From assembly GCA_964511875.1 (NCBI GenBank), contig CAZEHS010000005.1, positions 10,179 to 74,178 on the forward strand: DNA of 64,000 nt. Direction: 5' to 3'. Below, piece by piece: positions 43,799-52,137 of this stretch. The position numbers and the translations under genes are program-made. This DNA comes from CAZEHS01 sp964511875. GTDB taxonomy: Bacteria > Bacillota > Clostridia > Peptostreptococcales > Acidaminobacteraceae. The notes under the pieces were generated by a model, which was given only the letters and a program-made list of their open reading frames with translations, had not been told where the DNA came from and ran no database searches. Numbering within the stretch: the stretch's first letter is position 1; each line of letters starts with the position of its first letter.

Positions 43799-43898
43799 GG
43801 CTGAATGGCCGGTTTTCACTTTCAATGGGTGGTGATTTTCGTTATAGTTGTATCAAGGAATAGGGAGATTGAGACCTTCGATTATAAAGTGACCTAGT

Positions 43899-43949
43899 CT
43901 GTCATTGCGAAGGCCCAAGGCCCGCGGCTGGCACCTCCTCGCAATAACA
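43899..43949. repeat. Dispersed repeat, copy 3 (variant)
   Basis: CTGTCATTGCGAAGG ... CCTCGCAATAAC: a shorter, degenerate relative of the 39448 element, immediately upstream of htpG. The rest of 43799-43982 holds no gene. Confidence 0.6.
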
Positions 43950-43982
43950 ACTTTAACTGAATAGAAAGGCGGGAACATTCAC

Positions 43983-45812
43983 ATGACAGCTCAAAATGGC
44001 TTTCTCTCAATTGAAAGCAAGAACATATTCTCCATCTTAAAGAAATGGCTATACACGGAGCAGGACATCGTCTTTCGAGAATTGATTTCCAACGCTTCGG
44101 ACGCCATTGAGAAACGGGCTGCAATCAGCGGCGAAACAGAAGCCCCCAAGGGCAGGATCACCGTTTCCATGGATACGGTCGGGCATCGGATTGTCATATC
44201 CGATAACGGCATTGGCATGACGGAAGAAGAGGTTGAAAAGTATATCAATCAGATTGCTTTTTCCGGCGCGGCTGAATTCATCAATCAGCACAGTCAGGAT
44301 GAAACGGACACCATCATCGGTCATTTCGGTGTCGGCTTCTACTCCGCTTTCATGCTGGCTGACCACGTGGCTATTGAAACAAAATCCTTTAAGGATGATG
44401 CGGCCCCTGTCCGCTGGGACTGCGGCTCCGATATGGCCTACGAGATGAAGGCCGGTTCCCGAAAAGAACCCGGCACCGATATCATCCTCTATCTGTCGGA
44501 AGACCACCCCTATTTGAAAAAACCTGAAACCGTCCATGGCATCATCCGGAAGTACTTCATCTTCCTGAAGACGGAGGTTTATCTGGATGCACCGGAATCC
44601 GGCCCTGTGCTGGTCAATGAGCCGAGTCCCCTTTGGAAACAGCCTGAAAGTCAGATCGATTCGGAAGATATGAATGCCTATTACAAAGCGTTCTTCGACG
44701 ATGTCGCTGATCCCCTCTTCTGGATCAAGTTCGAGAGCCTTGATATCGGCGTCCGCGGGATCCTGTTTTTCCGGGATATGAAAAATGGTACCGAAGAACT
44801 CGACGGCACCATCAAGGTATACAATCGCGGGGTTTACGTGGGCGAAAACATCCCCGAACTGATTCCGAAGTTTGTAAACCTCCAGTGCGGCATCATCGAG
44901 TGTGACAATCTGCCTCTGGTGGTGTCCCGCTCCACCCTCCGGGATGAACAGAAAGATATCATCAGCCTGACGTATGAGGCCCTGTCACAGGAAGTGACCA
45001 TCGCTGTCCATGACCTGTTTGAAAACCATCGGGACCGCTATGAGAAGTTCTGGCCCAACCTGAATGCTTTTGTGAAATACGGGGTATTACAGGATAAGGT
45101 TTTTGCTTCGGTCATGACCCGGAAGGTCATTTTCGAGGATATTAACGGCAGCTACAAAACCCTGAAGGAATATATGGGCGACCCTGCCAACACCCATCCG
45201 AACACCGTTTATTATGCATCCGACGCCTTGGAACAAGCCCATTATATCGGCATATTCAAGAAGTGCCATCTGAACGCCCTTTTATTCGACCATGTGATCG
45301 ATCAGCCCTTCATGCGCCGTCAGGAACTGGTTCATCAGGGCACTGGATTCGTTCGCATCGACTCCAATATCGAATCGCTGTTCAATGGCTCTTTGACGGA
45401 AGAAGATGCACCAAAGATTGAGGCCCTGACACAGAAAATCCACCATGCCCTGGGAGACCGGATGAGCATGATGGATCTAAAGATCACCAATCTGGAGCAG
45501 GACAGCATTACAACCCTGATCATCAACGATGAAAAGTCCCGCCGCATGGCCGATATGCTTGAGATTTACGGGATGATCAAGTCCACGGATAGCCGATTGA
45601 AGGAGCTGCAGTCAAAGAGCACCTACCTTGTGAATCTGAGCAACCCCATTATCGGATATGTCCTGAATGCAAACGACGAGCACCAGTCCTCCACCGTTAT
45701 GAACCACCTCTTCGATCTGGCCCTGATGAGTCAGGGGACCATGGATCTTGGGGATATGGCCGCCTTTATTTCACGGAGCGAAAGCATCCTCACGGCATTT
45801 GCACAAAACTAG
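43983..45812 (+). CDS. htpG: Chaperone HtpG (Hsp90 family, 609 aa)
   Basis: ATP-dependent chaperone. GHKL ATPase domain with ELISNASDAIEK, ISDNGIGMT and IGHFGVGFYSAF, then a middle domain (GIEFVRGIL-type text VRGILFFRDMKNG) and a dimerisation domain with EIYGMIK and VNLSNPIIGYVL. Usual length. GAAAGGCGGG precedes the ATG. Lies on the opposite strand within the catabolic region, splitting units B and C, and has its own terminator. Confidence 0.95.
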   Translation: MTAQNGFLSIESKNIFSILKKWLYTEQDIVFRELISNASDAIEKRAAISGETEAPKGRITVSMDTVGHRIVISDNGIGMTEEEVEKYINQIAFSGAAEFINQHSQDETDTIIGHFGVGFYSAFMLADHVAIETKSFKDDAAPVRWDCGSDMAYEMKAGSRKEPGTDIILYLSEDHPYLKKPETVHGIIRKYFIFLKTEVYLDAPESGPVLVNEPSPLWKQPESQIDSEDMNAYYKAFFDDVADPLFWIKFESLDIGVRGILFFRDMKNGTEELDGTIKVYNRGVYVGENIPELIPKFVNLQCGIIECDNLPLVVSRSTLRDEQKDIISLTYEALSQEVTIAVHDLFENHRDRYEKFWPNLNAFVKYGVLQDKVFASVMTRKVIFEDINGSYKTLKEYMGDPANTHPNTVYYASDALEQAHYIGIFKKCHLNALLFDHVIDQPFMRRQELVHQGTGFVRIDSNIESLFNGSLTEEDAPKIEALTQKIHHALGDRMSMMDLKITNLEQDSITTLIINDEKSRRMADMLEIYGMIKSTDSRLKELQSKSTYLVNLSNPIIGYVLNANDEHQSSTVMNHLFDLALMSQGTMDLGDMAAFISRSESILTAFAQN

Positions 45813-45844
45813 CCCATTACTAGCCCACCTCTCAAACCAATACA

Positions 45845-45887
45845 AAAGAGACTGAACGTGTCCTCATAACCCGTTCAGTCTCTTTCA
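45845..45887. terminator. Bidirectional terminator
   Basis: Arms AAAGAGACTGAACG / CGTTCAGTCTCTTT around a 13-base loop between htpG and the convergent DUF1858 gene. Confidence 0.8.
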
Positions 45888-45906
45888 CTTTAATCGCTTA
45901 TCTAAT

Positions 45907-46281
45907 TCACTGGTAGCCCACCAACATATCATTGACTTTGCTTACAAACCCATCCGTATCAATCCGAAGGCTTCTGGCAATCATCCCCACAGTGGCTTCC
46001 TTCAGCATCCCCATGCCCGCGGGCCCCTTCAGACCAGCCAGCTCCGGATCCAGTGTGAAGAAATCCTCCCTGAACGCAGGGTACTTTGTTAAGAGCTCCT
46101 GGATATTCTGCTCTTCGTCGATCACAGGATTTCCGACCTCTCCATTTAAGATTTGAAAGGTCTCCGCCGCTTCAGCCGCAATCAGGCTCCCTTGCAGCTC
46201 TCCGCCGCTCTTTGCCAATAACGCCTCAGCGATTTCCAGTAATCGTGTCAATTTTGCTTCAATGCGATCAAGCTGATTCAT
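45907..46281 (-). CDS. DUF1858-domain protein (124 aa)
   Basis: An N-terminal helical segment (residues 1-25, predicted coiled coil) is followed by a DUF1858-like domain (about 60-120: IQELLTKYPAFREDFFTL, GMGMLKEATVGMIARSLRID). Such domains often sit beside hybrid-cluster or iron-sulfur redox genes, function unknown. The ATG at 46281 follows AAGGAGGT. Third gene of unit B, 15 bases after the MFS gene. Confidence 0.75.
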   Translation of the reverse strand: MNQLDRIEAKLTRLLEIAEALLAKSGGELQGSLIAAEAAETFQILNGEVGNPVIDEEQNIQELLTKYPAFREDFFTLDPELAGLKGPAGMGMLKEATVGMIARSLRIDTDGFVSKVNDMLVGYQ

Positions 46282-46296
46282 CAGAACCTCCTTCAA

Positions 46297-47574
46297 TCAG
46301 GCAGCTGCCTCTTCCGAATCCGCATTCATATTGTACTTTATGAACGAAATGGCAATGGCGCTCACAACTGAAAGGACCAGAAATATTACGTACGCTGATT
46401 CTGTATTTCCCGTCATGCCCCCCACAACTCCCAGCACCACAAAAGCAGCTGACCGGATAACACCCATGATCATATTGACAACACTGTAGGCTGTGGGAAA
46501 GTCATTCCGCCCGAAACAGTACGTTGTCATGGATGGCGGGAAATTGCCTGTACCGCCGATACCCAGTCCAATCATGACAATTCCGATCATCAGGGTAGTC
46601 ATCCCTCCCGGAGCAATGAGAAAACCAATGGCAACAGCATACCAGATACCATAGGCCTGAGAAGCAAAACGCGTTCCCCACTTCTGGTCGATCAGCCCCC
46701 ACAGATAGGAGCCGAAAACGCCAACGAGAGCGGCCGTGGTCATGGTCATCAACGCCTTATCCAGTGAAAACCCTCGACTGCCTATCAAATAGGGGATCAG
46801 TTGGGACATGATTCCCACGACTCCCATTCCAGCAAATCCATAAGCGATACCCAGCTTCCATATGGTCCAGGAAGAGAGCGCCTGCATGTAGCTCATGCTT
46901 TTGCCGGTTTCATCAACTTTGTCTGCTGATTTCCCGACCGGTGTTTCATTATCCGGGTAAAGCCCGCACTCCTCAGGGGTCATCTTAGCAAATAACTGAT
47001 TCAATACCCCTATCAGAATCAGAATTGCAGCAAAGATATATAAAGCATGAGTGATATTCCCGCGGGGATCGAATACTTTGCTGAAAACGGTTAAAAACAG
47101 TGGAATCGTTGCAGAAGCCACATTCATCCCCATGGTGGCAAAACCCAGCACAATCCCTTTCTTATTAGGAAACCAGTTTGCGACCATGGAAAAGCCGCAG
47201 ATAACCGCAAAACAGTTGATAAACGTGATTGCTAAGGTTTCCATGATCCCGTACATTAGAATATTCACGCTCTGTCCAAACAGCACCAATGAGATTGCCG
47301 CCCCAAACAAGGCGATAGTCGTTGCTGATTTGAGTCCGAACTTCATTACGACCACACCCCAGAACGATGTTAGAATAAGTGCCACGACAGAAGCCGGTGT
47401 CGCAATTGCCAGCAGTTGATCCGGATTCCATCCCTTTAATGCCGCGAAACCTGGAACGATGATATTCAAACCATCCACGGTCAATCCAGTCATGAAATAC
47501 AGAAGAATGGCAGAGTACGCAATTACCCCTGTACCCTGTTTACCAAAATTGTAGCTCACTTTGTTTGTTCCCAT
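46297..47574 (-). CDS. MFS carrier, OFA (oxalate/formate antiporter) family, copy 1 (425 aa)
   Basis: Twelve-helix major facilitator carrier of the OFA group, whose members exchange or import carboxylates. Typical text: LYFMTGLTVDGLNIIVPGF, NWFPNKKGIVLGFATMGMNVAS, and a basic loop between helices 6 and 7. Two similar genes lie at 50796 and 56423, all minus strand; three carriers in one regulon suggest several substrates or import plus product export. The ATG at 47574 follows GGAGGT. Second gene of unit B. Confidence 0.9.
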   Translation of the reverse strand: MGTNKVSYNFGKQGTGVIAYSAILLYFMTGLTVDGLNIIVPGFAALKGWNPDQLLAIATPASVVALILTSFWGVVVMKFGLKSATTIALFGAAISLVLFGQSVNILMYGIMETLAITFINCFAVICGFSMVANWFPNKKGIVLGFATMGMNVASATIPLFLTVFSKVFDPRGNITHALYIFAAILILIGVLNQLFAKMTPEECGLYPDNETPVGKSADKVDETGKSMSYMQALSSWTIWKLGIAYGFAGMGVVGIMSQLIPYLIGSRGFSLDKALMTMTTAALVGVFGSYLWGLIDQKWGTRFASQAYGIWYAVAIGFLIAPGGMTTLMIGIVMIGLGIGGTGNFPPSMTTYCFGRNDFPTAYSVVNMIMGVIRSAAFVVLGVVGGMTGNTESAYVIFLVLSVVSAIAISFIKYNMNADSEEAAA

Positions 47575-47662
47575 ATCAACACCTCCACCTGGATTATGTA
47601 CCGCGAAAACGGTCATCGGTTCATGTAGTTCGTAAAATGCGCTTACAGTGGGATGCAGCTGT

Positions 47663-48424
47663 CTAATATAATGTGGCTCCGTGATCTACATAGAGTATCT
47701 GACCGGTTATTGCTTTGGAAGCATCACTGGCGAAGAAAAGGATGGCTTCAGCCTGGTCATTGACATCCGCAAACGGTAATGTGATATCAATATGCTTTGC
47801 ACAGGCATCGGCAAACTCCATGTTGAATGTTTTCATTGCTTCAGGGGAGTTGAGCGGCGTTGGCGTTGGCCCAGGACCAACGGCATTGCAGCGGATAGCC
47901 GTCGGCGAATACTGAAGGGCTATATTCTTAGTCATGGCATTCACCGCAGCTTTAGCAGCGCTGTAAGAGATGCCGGCGACCCCTTGGCTGCCAATGGAAG
48001 AGATGTTGACAATAGAACCCTTCTCCGCTTTTTCCATGTGTTCAAGCACATATTTGCTCATATAGTAGACCGAATACTGATCAATCTTGCAAATCGTATC
48101 ATACCACTCTTCTGTACACAGGTTGATCGGCATATGTCTGTCCGCAATCCCAGCATTGTTCACCAGGATATCAATCCGTCCATATTTCCTGATGGTTTCC
48201 TCCACAACTTTCTTACAATCTTCAATAATTGAAACATCCGCCTGTACAGCCATGATTTCGCCGCCCATCGCAGTGATGGCTTCAACCGTTTCCTTATTTG
48301 CAGCTTCCCGTCTGGATGAAATGACGACCTTCGCCCCTTCTTTGCAGAAAAGCTCGGCTGCAGCACGACCAATTCCTGAATTCCCGCCTGTAATGATGGC
48401 GATTTTATTATCGAGTCTTCCCAC
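47663..48424 (-). CDS. Short-chain dehydrogenase/reductase (253 aa)
   Basis: Classical SDR: cofactor motif TGGNSGIG (residues 12-19), NNAG (89-92), catalytic Ser143, Tyr154 and Lys158 (YSAAK). Ser-Arg-Arg after beta-2 slightly favours NADP. GTG start at 48424, eight bases after AGGAGG. First gene of unit B, directly behind operator site 2. Likely oxidises or reduces a ring or chain hydroxyl/ketone in the pathway, such as a hydroxy-keto acid before BKACE cleavage; substrate inferred. Confidence 0.92.
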   Translation of the reverse strand: MGRLDNKIAIITGGNSGIGRAAAELFCKEGAKVVISSRREAANKETVEAITAMGGEIMAVQADVSIIEDCKKVVEETIRKYGRIDILVNNAGIADRHMPINLCTEEWYDTICKIDQYSVYYMSKYVLEHMEKAEKGSIVNISSIGSQGVAGISYSAAKAAVNAMTKNIALQYSPTAIRCNAVGPGPTPTPLNSPEAMKTFNMEFADACAKHIDITLPFADVNDQAEAILFFASDASKAITGQILYVDHGATLY

Positions 48425-48467
48425 GTACAGTTCCTCCTGAGTTGTGTTTGATGGTCCTCACACCCTA

Positions 48468-48511
48468 ATAATAGGTATTTAACTCTGCATCGTAAAATTC
48501 GTTTTATGCAT
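48468..48511 (-). promoter_or_regulatory. Operator/promoter site 2 (unit B)
   Basis: Operator 48486-48511 is base-for-base identical to site 1. Minus strand: -35 TTTACG (48491-48496), 17 bases, -10 TATTAT (48468-48473), 44 bases before the SDR start. Confidence 0.85.
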
Positions 48512-48570
48512 AGTGAAATCTGTAATGGGATTGTCTGTAATACACTGTCATATTTTAATCAAAACACTTT

Positions 48571-48686
48571 TTGTCATTGCGAGAAGCGCAGCGACGCGGC
48601 AATCTCTCCCTTGAAAATACTGTTATACCCTTGTTCCAAAGATACATAATCTAGGGAGAGATTGCCGCGCTGCGCTCGCAATGACA
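48571..48686. repeat. Dispersed inverted-repeat element, copy 4
   Basis: Left arm TTGTCATTGCGAGAAGCGCA..CTCTCCC (complement of the right arm of copy 1), 43-base centre, right arm GGGAGAGATTGCCGCG..CGCAATGACA. It abuts the stop codon of the enoate reductase gene at 48690. Hairpin could end unit A transcription. Confidence 0.85.
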
Positions 48687-48689
48687 GTC

Positions 48690-50609
48690 TCAAATATTCA
48701 CACCCGCAAAGTAACCTTCCCGAGTAGCCGCTTCCGCCGTGCGCGCGTTGACGCAGTCCCCCACCGGCCAATAGACAGCCGATATCCCTGCAAGACAATC
48801 CGCTTCCGCTGTTCGAGGCGTCATCCCTGCTGCAAGGATCACTGTGTCAGCAGACAGGGTACACGACTCCCCGTTTTTCTCATAGGCAACTGCATTTGAG
48901 GTCACGGAGGTACACTTTGCATCTGTCAGTGAAATGAAATTGGCTTCCTTCGCAATCTCAGCCATAAGATCCCCGCGATGGGTGATGGAGGCATCCGGCG
49001 CCAGTTCCCTGCGCATTTCCAGGACGGTTACATGTTTGCCCAGCCCCGCCAGGTGAAGGGCTGTTTCACACCCCACCTGCCCGCCGCCGATGACAATGAC
49101 AGTGTCGCCAAGGGTTGATTCTTTACCATAGGTGTCAGTAGCCTTTAGGGCTTGATCAATTCCCGGTATCGGTGGTACGAGCGGCTTTGCCCCGACCGCG
49201 GCCACAACAGCATCATAATTTTCTCTTTGAATATCTTCCGGCGTCACCCCTGTGTTCAGCTTGATATCTACGGAGGATTTTTCAATTTGATCAATCAGGT
49301 AATTCTTATATTTGGCCAGTGAATACTTGAAGGCTACTTTACTTGAAAATTTCAGTGTTCCGCCCAGACTGTCCGATTTTTCATAGAGGGTGACTTCATG
49401 GCCCCGCTGCACTGCCGTCAGGGCCGCCTTCATGCCTGCAGGTCCACCGCCGATTACGGCTACCTTCTTCACACCTTCCGGAGCTGCAATCATGGACTGG
49501 AGTGTAGACTGCAAACCTATCGTCGGGTTGACCGAACATTGTATGAAATGCCCGAATACGGCACTGTCATGGCAGCGCATGCATTTGATACAGGGAACAA
49601 CATCCTTTTCCCTTCCTGCCATGCTCTTTGGTATCAGCTCAGGATCCGCTATGAAGGCCCTGGACATGGCAACAAAATCAGCCTTTCCTGAAGCGATGAG
49701 GGCATCGGCATCTTCAAGACTGCCAATGGCGCCGATGGCGCAAACAGCCGCAGTGATCCTACCCGAATTCTTAAATGCTTCAGCCAGATGCACATTGGGA
49801 TTGGGCGGCAGGAAATCACAGGGATGGGTGCGGCACATGAGCTCCGGGGTAATCCTTCCGCAGCTGGCCTGGACAATGTCGGCATACCGCTGAAATACTT
49901 CAGCCATTTGTATGCCTTCTTCGAGTGTGATTCCCCCATCCGCGAATTCATCTGCAGACATGCGGATGTCGATAAACATGCGATTGCCGACTCGATCCCG
50001 GATTGCTTCCAGAATTTCAACGAGATAGCTCATCCGGTTCTCAAAGCTTCCCCCATACCGGTCGGTGCGCTTGTTGGTCAAAGGCGAAAGGAACTGAGCA
50101 ATAGGAATGCTATGGCCAAAGTGGAGCAGGATGCCGTCATAGCCTAAGTTCATAAGGGTTTCAGCACTGTGTACGTACCCTTCCTTATAACGGATCATCT
50201 CGCTGATCGGAATCTCCCGGCCTGGTGTGATACCGTCCATAAGGGGGCCCCCATCGGAGGCAACATACCCCTCCTCAAAAATGCCGATGAGCTCCATGGA
50301 TGCTTTGGCGCCGTAAAAATGAATGCGTTCCGCCAGTTCCGCCAATTTGTTAAGTGAATTATGCGTATAAAGATCCCAGCTGGCATGCTCCCCATCGTCT
50401 ACGACTGGCAGCAGCTTCACACCCGCACACACCACGATTCCAGCGCCGGCCCGAGCCCTTTGAACGAAAAATTCCATTGCTGCTTCCGTCGGATAACTCT
50501 CACCGCAAGAAGCGGAATGGAGGGTAACCGGTGCAGCAATGATGCGGTTTTTTATGAGATGTTTCCCGATACGGACAGGTGCCATTAGATTCGGATATTT
50601 CATTGCCAT
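48690..50609 (-). CDS. Old-yellow-enzyme-type 2-enoate / 2,4-dienoyl reductase (639 aa)
   Basis: NADH-dependent flavin/Fe-S reductase of the 2-enoate reductase and 2,4-dienoyl-CoA reductase group. Residues about 1-345 form the FMN TIM barrel (PVTLHSASCGESYP, LLHFGHSIPIAQFLSPLTNKRTDRYGGSFENR), followed by a 4Fe-4S site with C-x2-C-x2-C-x11-C (CIKCMRC..C), and FAD/NAD Rossmann domains from about 385 (VAVIGGGPAGMKAAL, VIVIGGGQVGCETALHL). It reduces activated C=C bonds. GAGGGGG precedes the ATG. Last gene of unit A; should act on an enone or enoate intermediate. Confidence 0.92.
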   Translation of the reverse strand: MAMKYPNLMAPVRIGKHLIKNRIIAAPVTLHSASCGESYPTEAAMEFFVQRARAGAGIVVCAGVKLLPVVDDGEHASWDLYTHNSLNKLAELAERIHFYGAKASMELIGIFEEGYVASDGGPLMDGITPGREIPISEMIRYKEGYVHSAETLMNLGYDGILLHFGHSIPIAQFLSPLTNKRTDRYGGSFENRMSYLVEILEAIRDRVGNRMFIDIRMSADEFADGGITLEEGIQMAEVFQRYADIVQASCGRITPELMCRTHPCDFLPPNPNVHLAEAFKNSGRITAAVCAIGAIGSLEDADALIASGKADFVAMSRAFIADPELIPKSMAGREKDVVPCIKCMRCHDSAVFGHFIQCSVNPTIGLQSTLQSMIAAPEGVKKVAVIGGGPAGMKAALTAVQRGHEVTLYEKSDSLGGTLKFSSKVAFKYSLAKYKNYLIDQIEKSSVDIKLNTGVTPEDIQRENYDAVVAAVGAKPLVPPIPGIDQALKATDTYGKESTLGDTVIVIGGGQVGCETALHLAGLGKHVTVLEMRRELAPDASITHRGDLMAEIAKEANFISLTDAKCTSVTSNAVAYEKNGESCTLSADTVILAAGMTPRTAEADCLAGISAVYWPVGDCVNARTAEAATREGYFAGVNI

Positions 50610-50632
50610 AAGAACCCCCTCTTTCTAAGTAG

Positions 50633-50665
50633 AAACGGACAAGCACATATAGCGCTTGTCCGTTT
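50633..50665. other. Intergenic hairpin before the enoate reductase gene
   Basis: Arms AAACGGACAAGC / GCTTGTCCGTTT around nine bases. It ends 24 bases before the enoate reductase start and lacks a T-run on the minus strand, so an mRNA processing or attenuation role inside unit A is more likely than full termination. Confidence 0.5.
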
Positions 50666-50685
50666 GATGCTGTGCCGTTGCACAC

Positions 50686-50760
50686 TTTATCCGATGCCTA
50701 ACAGTTCTAAGACTCCCGCTTCTATAAGCGGCGAGTGGAGAACTGTAAAGGCCCGGGATC
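50686..50760. repeat. Hairpin repeat, copy A
   Basis: About 75 bases nearly identical, in inverse orientation, to 62271-62343. Folded: outer stem ACAGTTCT / AGAACTGT, inner stem near ACTCCCGCTT. It lies in the 186-base gap of unit A. Shape recalls ends of IS200/IS605-type elements, but no transposase is present. Confidence 0.7.
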
Positions 50761-50795
50761 CGTTCAAGTAAGGTTCACTTCATCAGCTTATTTGG

Positions 50796-52088
50796 TCATG
50801 CAGTCTTTTTTGCACCGTATTCACGGTCCATTGCATTCGCATCCTCAATCGACCACATGCTCAGGATCGTTACGAATGAGACCACCAGCAGACCGCACAG
50901 GACATAGTATGCCATTGTCAGGTTTCCTGCCTGATTGAACATGCCCATGAAGGTTAATGCGAATGCCATGGGAATCGCCTGGATCGTCATGATCCATTTA
51001 TTGGCCGCCATATAGTGCTTCCGACCATATACATATGAAGTGATGCATGGATGCATAGTTGGAAGACCACCAGTCATACAGGCCACGCCAAATGCCCATA
51101 CTGCCATCAGAGTGGTATCACCACCCACAGGCATAAGCGCCAGTGGAATCACCGCTATGAAGAACAGACCGTTCAGCACCAGAGACGCCTTAATGGAACC
51201 TACCTTATCATCGATCCAGCCAAGAACGTAACTCATGGGTATCCCTGCAGCCGCACCGATGGACAGCCATTTCAGCGCTTTGGTCACGAACATGTTCGGA
51301 ACATCCTGAGGAGTTCCCAAACTGATGTATCGAACAGCCATATAGGCCATCATACATACGATAACGAATTGAAGTATTCCATATGAAATGATAAGTTTCC
51401 ATGCCCGTGATTCTGAAAGCAATTGTTTAATCGTTATGGGTTCACCCTGATCATTGGATTCAGACGCGGGTGCAGCATCAGCCCCATCAGGGAACAGCCC
51501 TGCTTCTTCAGGTGTGTCCTTAAGACCCACAGCCGTAAGCAACATAAGTACGAATACGATTCCGCCTATCATAATATAGGATGACTGCAGGCCGTATTTT
51601 CCTACGAATGAAGCCAGTGTTCCTATGCCCAGGATGGAGAACAGCGGACTCCCAGCAGTGATGACACCCAATACACGGCCCCGGTACTTGATGAACCAGT
51701 TAGCTGCCAACATGAATCCACCCAGTTGAAGAGGGATAACCATGGCGCGGACAATGAAAAGGCTTATGAAATACAGGTTGTAGTTTTCACCGGCCATACC
51801 GATACCGACACTTCCTAATGCCAAAAGAGCCATACAGGGAATCAGAATCTTTTTAACGCCGTACTTTACATAGGCTCCCCCGATGATGAGGTACAGGGCA
51901 ATACCTACTGTTGAAGCCACAGTGGCGGGATTGGTTATCTTGAGATCATCCCATCCATAGGTCTGCGCAAGATAGGGTGTGAGGATATTCAAGTGGTCAA
52001 TTTGAAGACCTGAATAAAAGAACATGAACATGGTCCCTAAAACCATTAAAACCGTGGAGTACCCTGCAAATTTCTTATTTTTGAACAT
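50796..52088 (-). CDS. MFS carrier, OFA family, copy 2 (430 aa)
   Basis: Major facilitator carrier related to the one at 46297 (shared text at helix 1, YSGLQIDHLNILTPYLA, and NWFIKYRGRVLGVITAGSPLFS). About twelve membrane segments and an acidic/Ser-rich loop near residue 210. GGAGGAACAGTC precedes the ATG. Fifth gene of unit A, 49 bases after the flavoprotein gene. Probable carboxylate importer or exchanger. Confidence 0.9.
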   Translation of the reverse strand: MFKNKKFAGYSTVLMVLGTMFMFFYSGLQIDHLNILTPYLAQTYGWDDLKITNPATVASTVGIALYLIIGGAYVKYGVKKILIPCMALLALGSVGIGMAGENYNLYFISLFIVRAMVIPLQLGGFMLAANWFIKYRGRVLGVITAGSPLFSILGIGTLASFVGKYGLQSSYIMIGGIVFVLMLLTAVGLKDTPEEAGLFPDGADAAPASESNDQGEPITIKQLLSESRAWKLIISYGILQFVIVCMMAYMAVRYISLGTPQDVPNMFVTKALKWLSIGAAAGIPMSYVLGWIDDKVGSIKASLVLNGLFFIAVIPLALMPVGGDTTLMAVWAFGVACMTGGLPTMHPCITSYVYGRKHYMAANKWIMTIQAIPMAFALTFMGMFNQAGNLTMAYYVLCGLLVVSFVTILSMWSIEDANAMDREYGAKKTA

Positions 52089-52137
52089 GACTGTTCCTCC
52101 GAATGTTTTCTATTCATTACCAGACTTCTATACGATC

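Noticed and set aside
50633..50665. Full terminator splitting the enoate reductase from unit A
   Set aside because: No T-run on the minus strand and only 24 bases to the next start, leaving no room for a promoter; treated as an internal hairpin.
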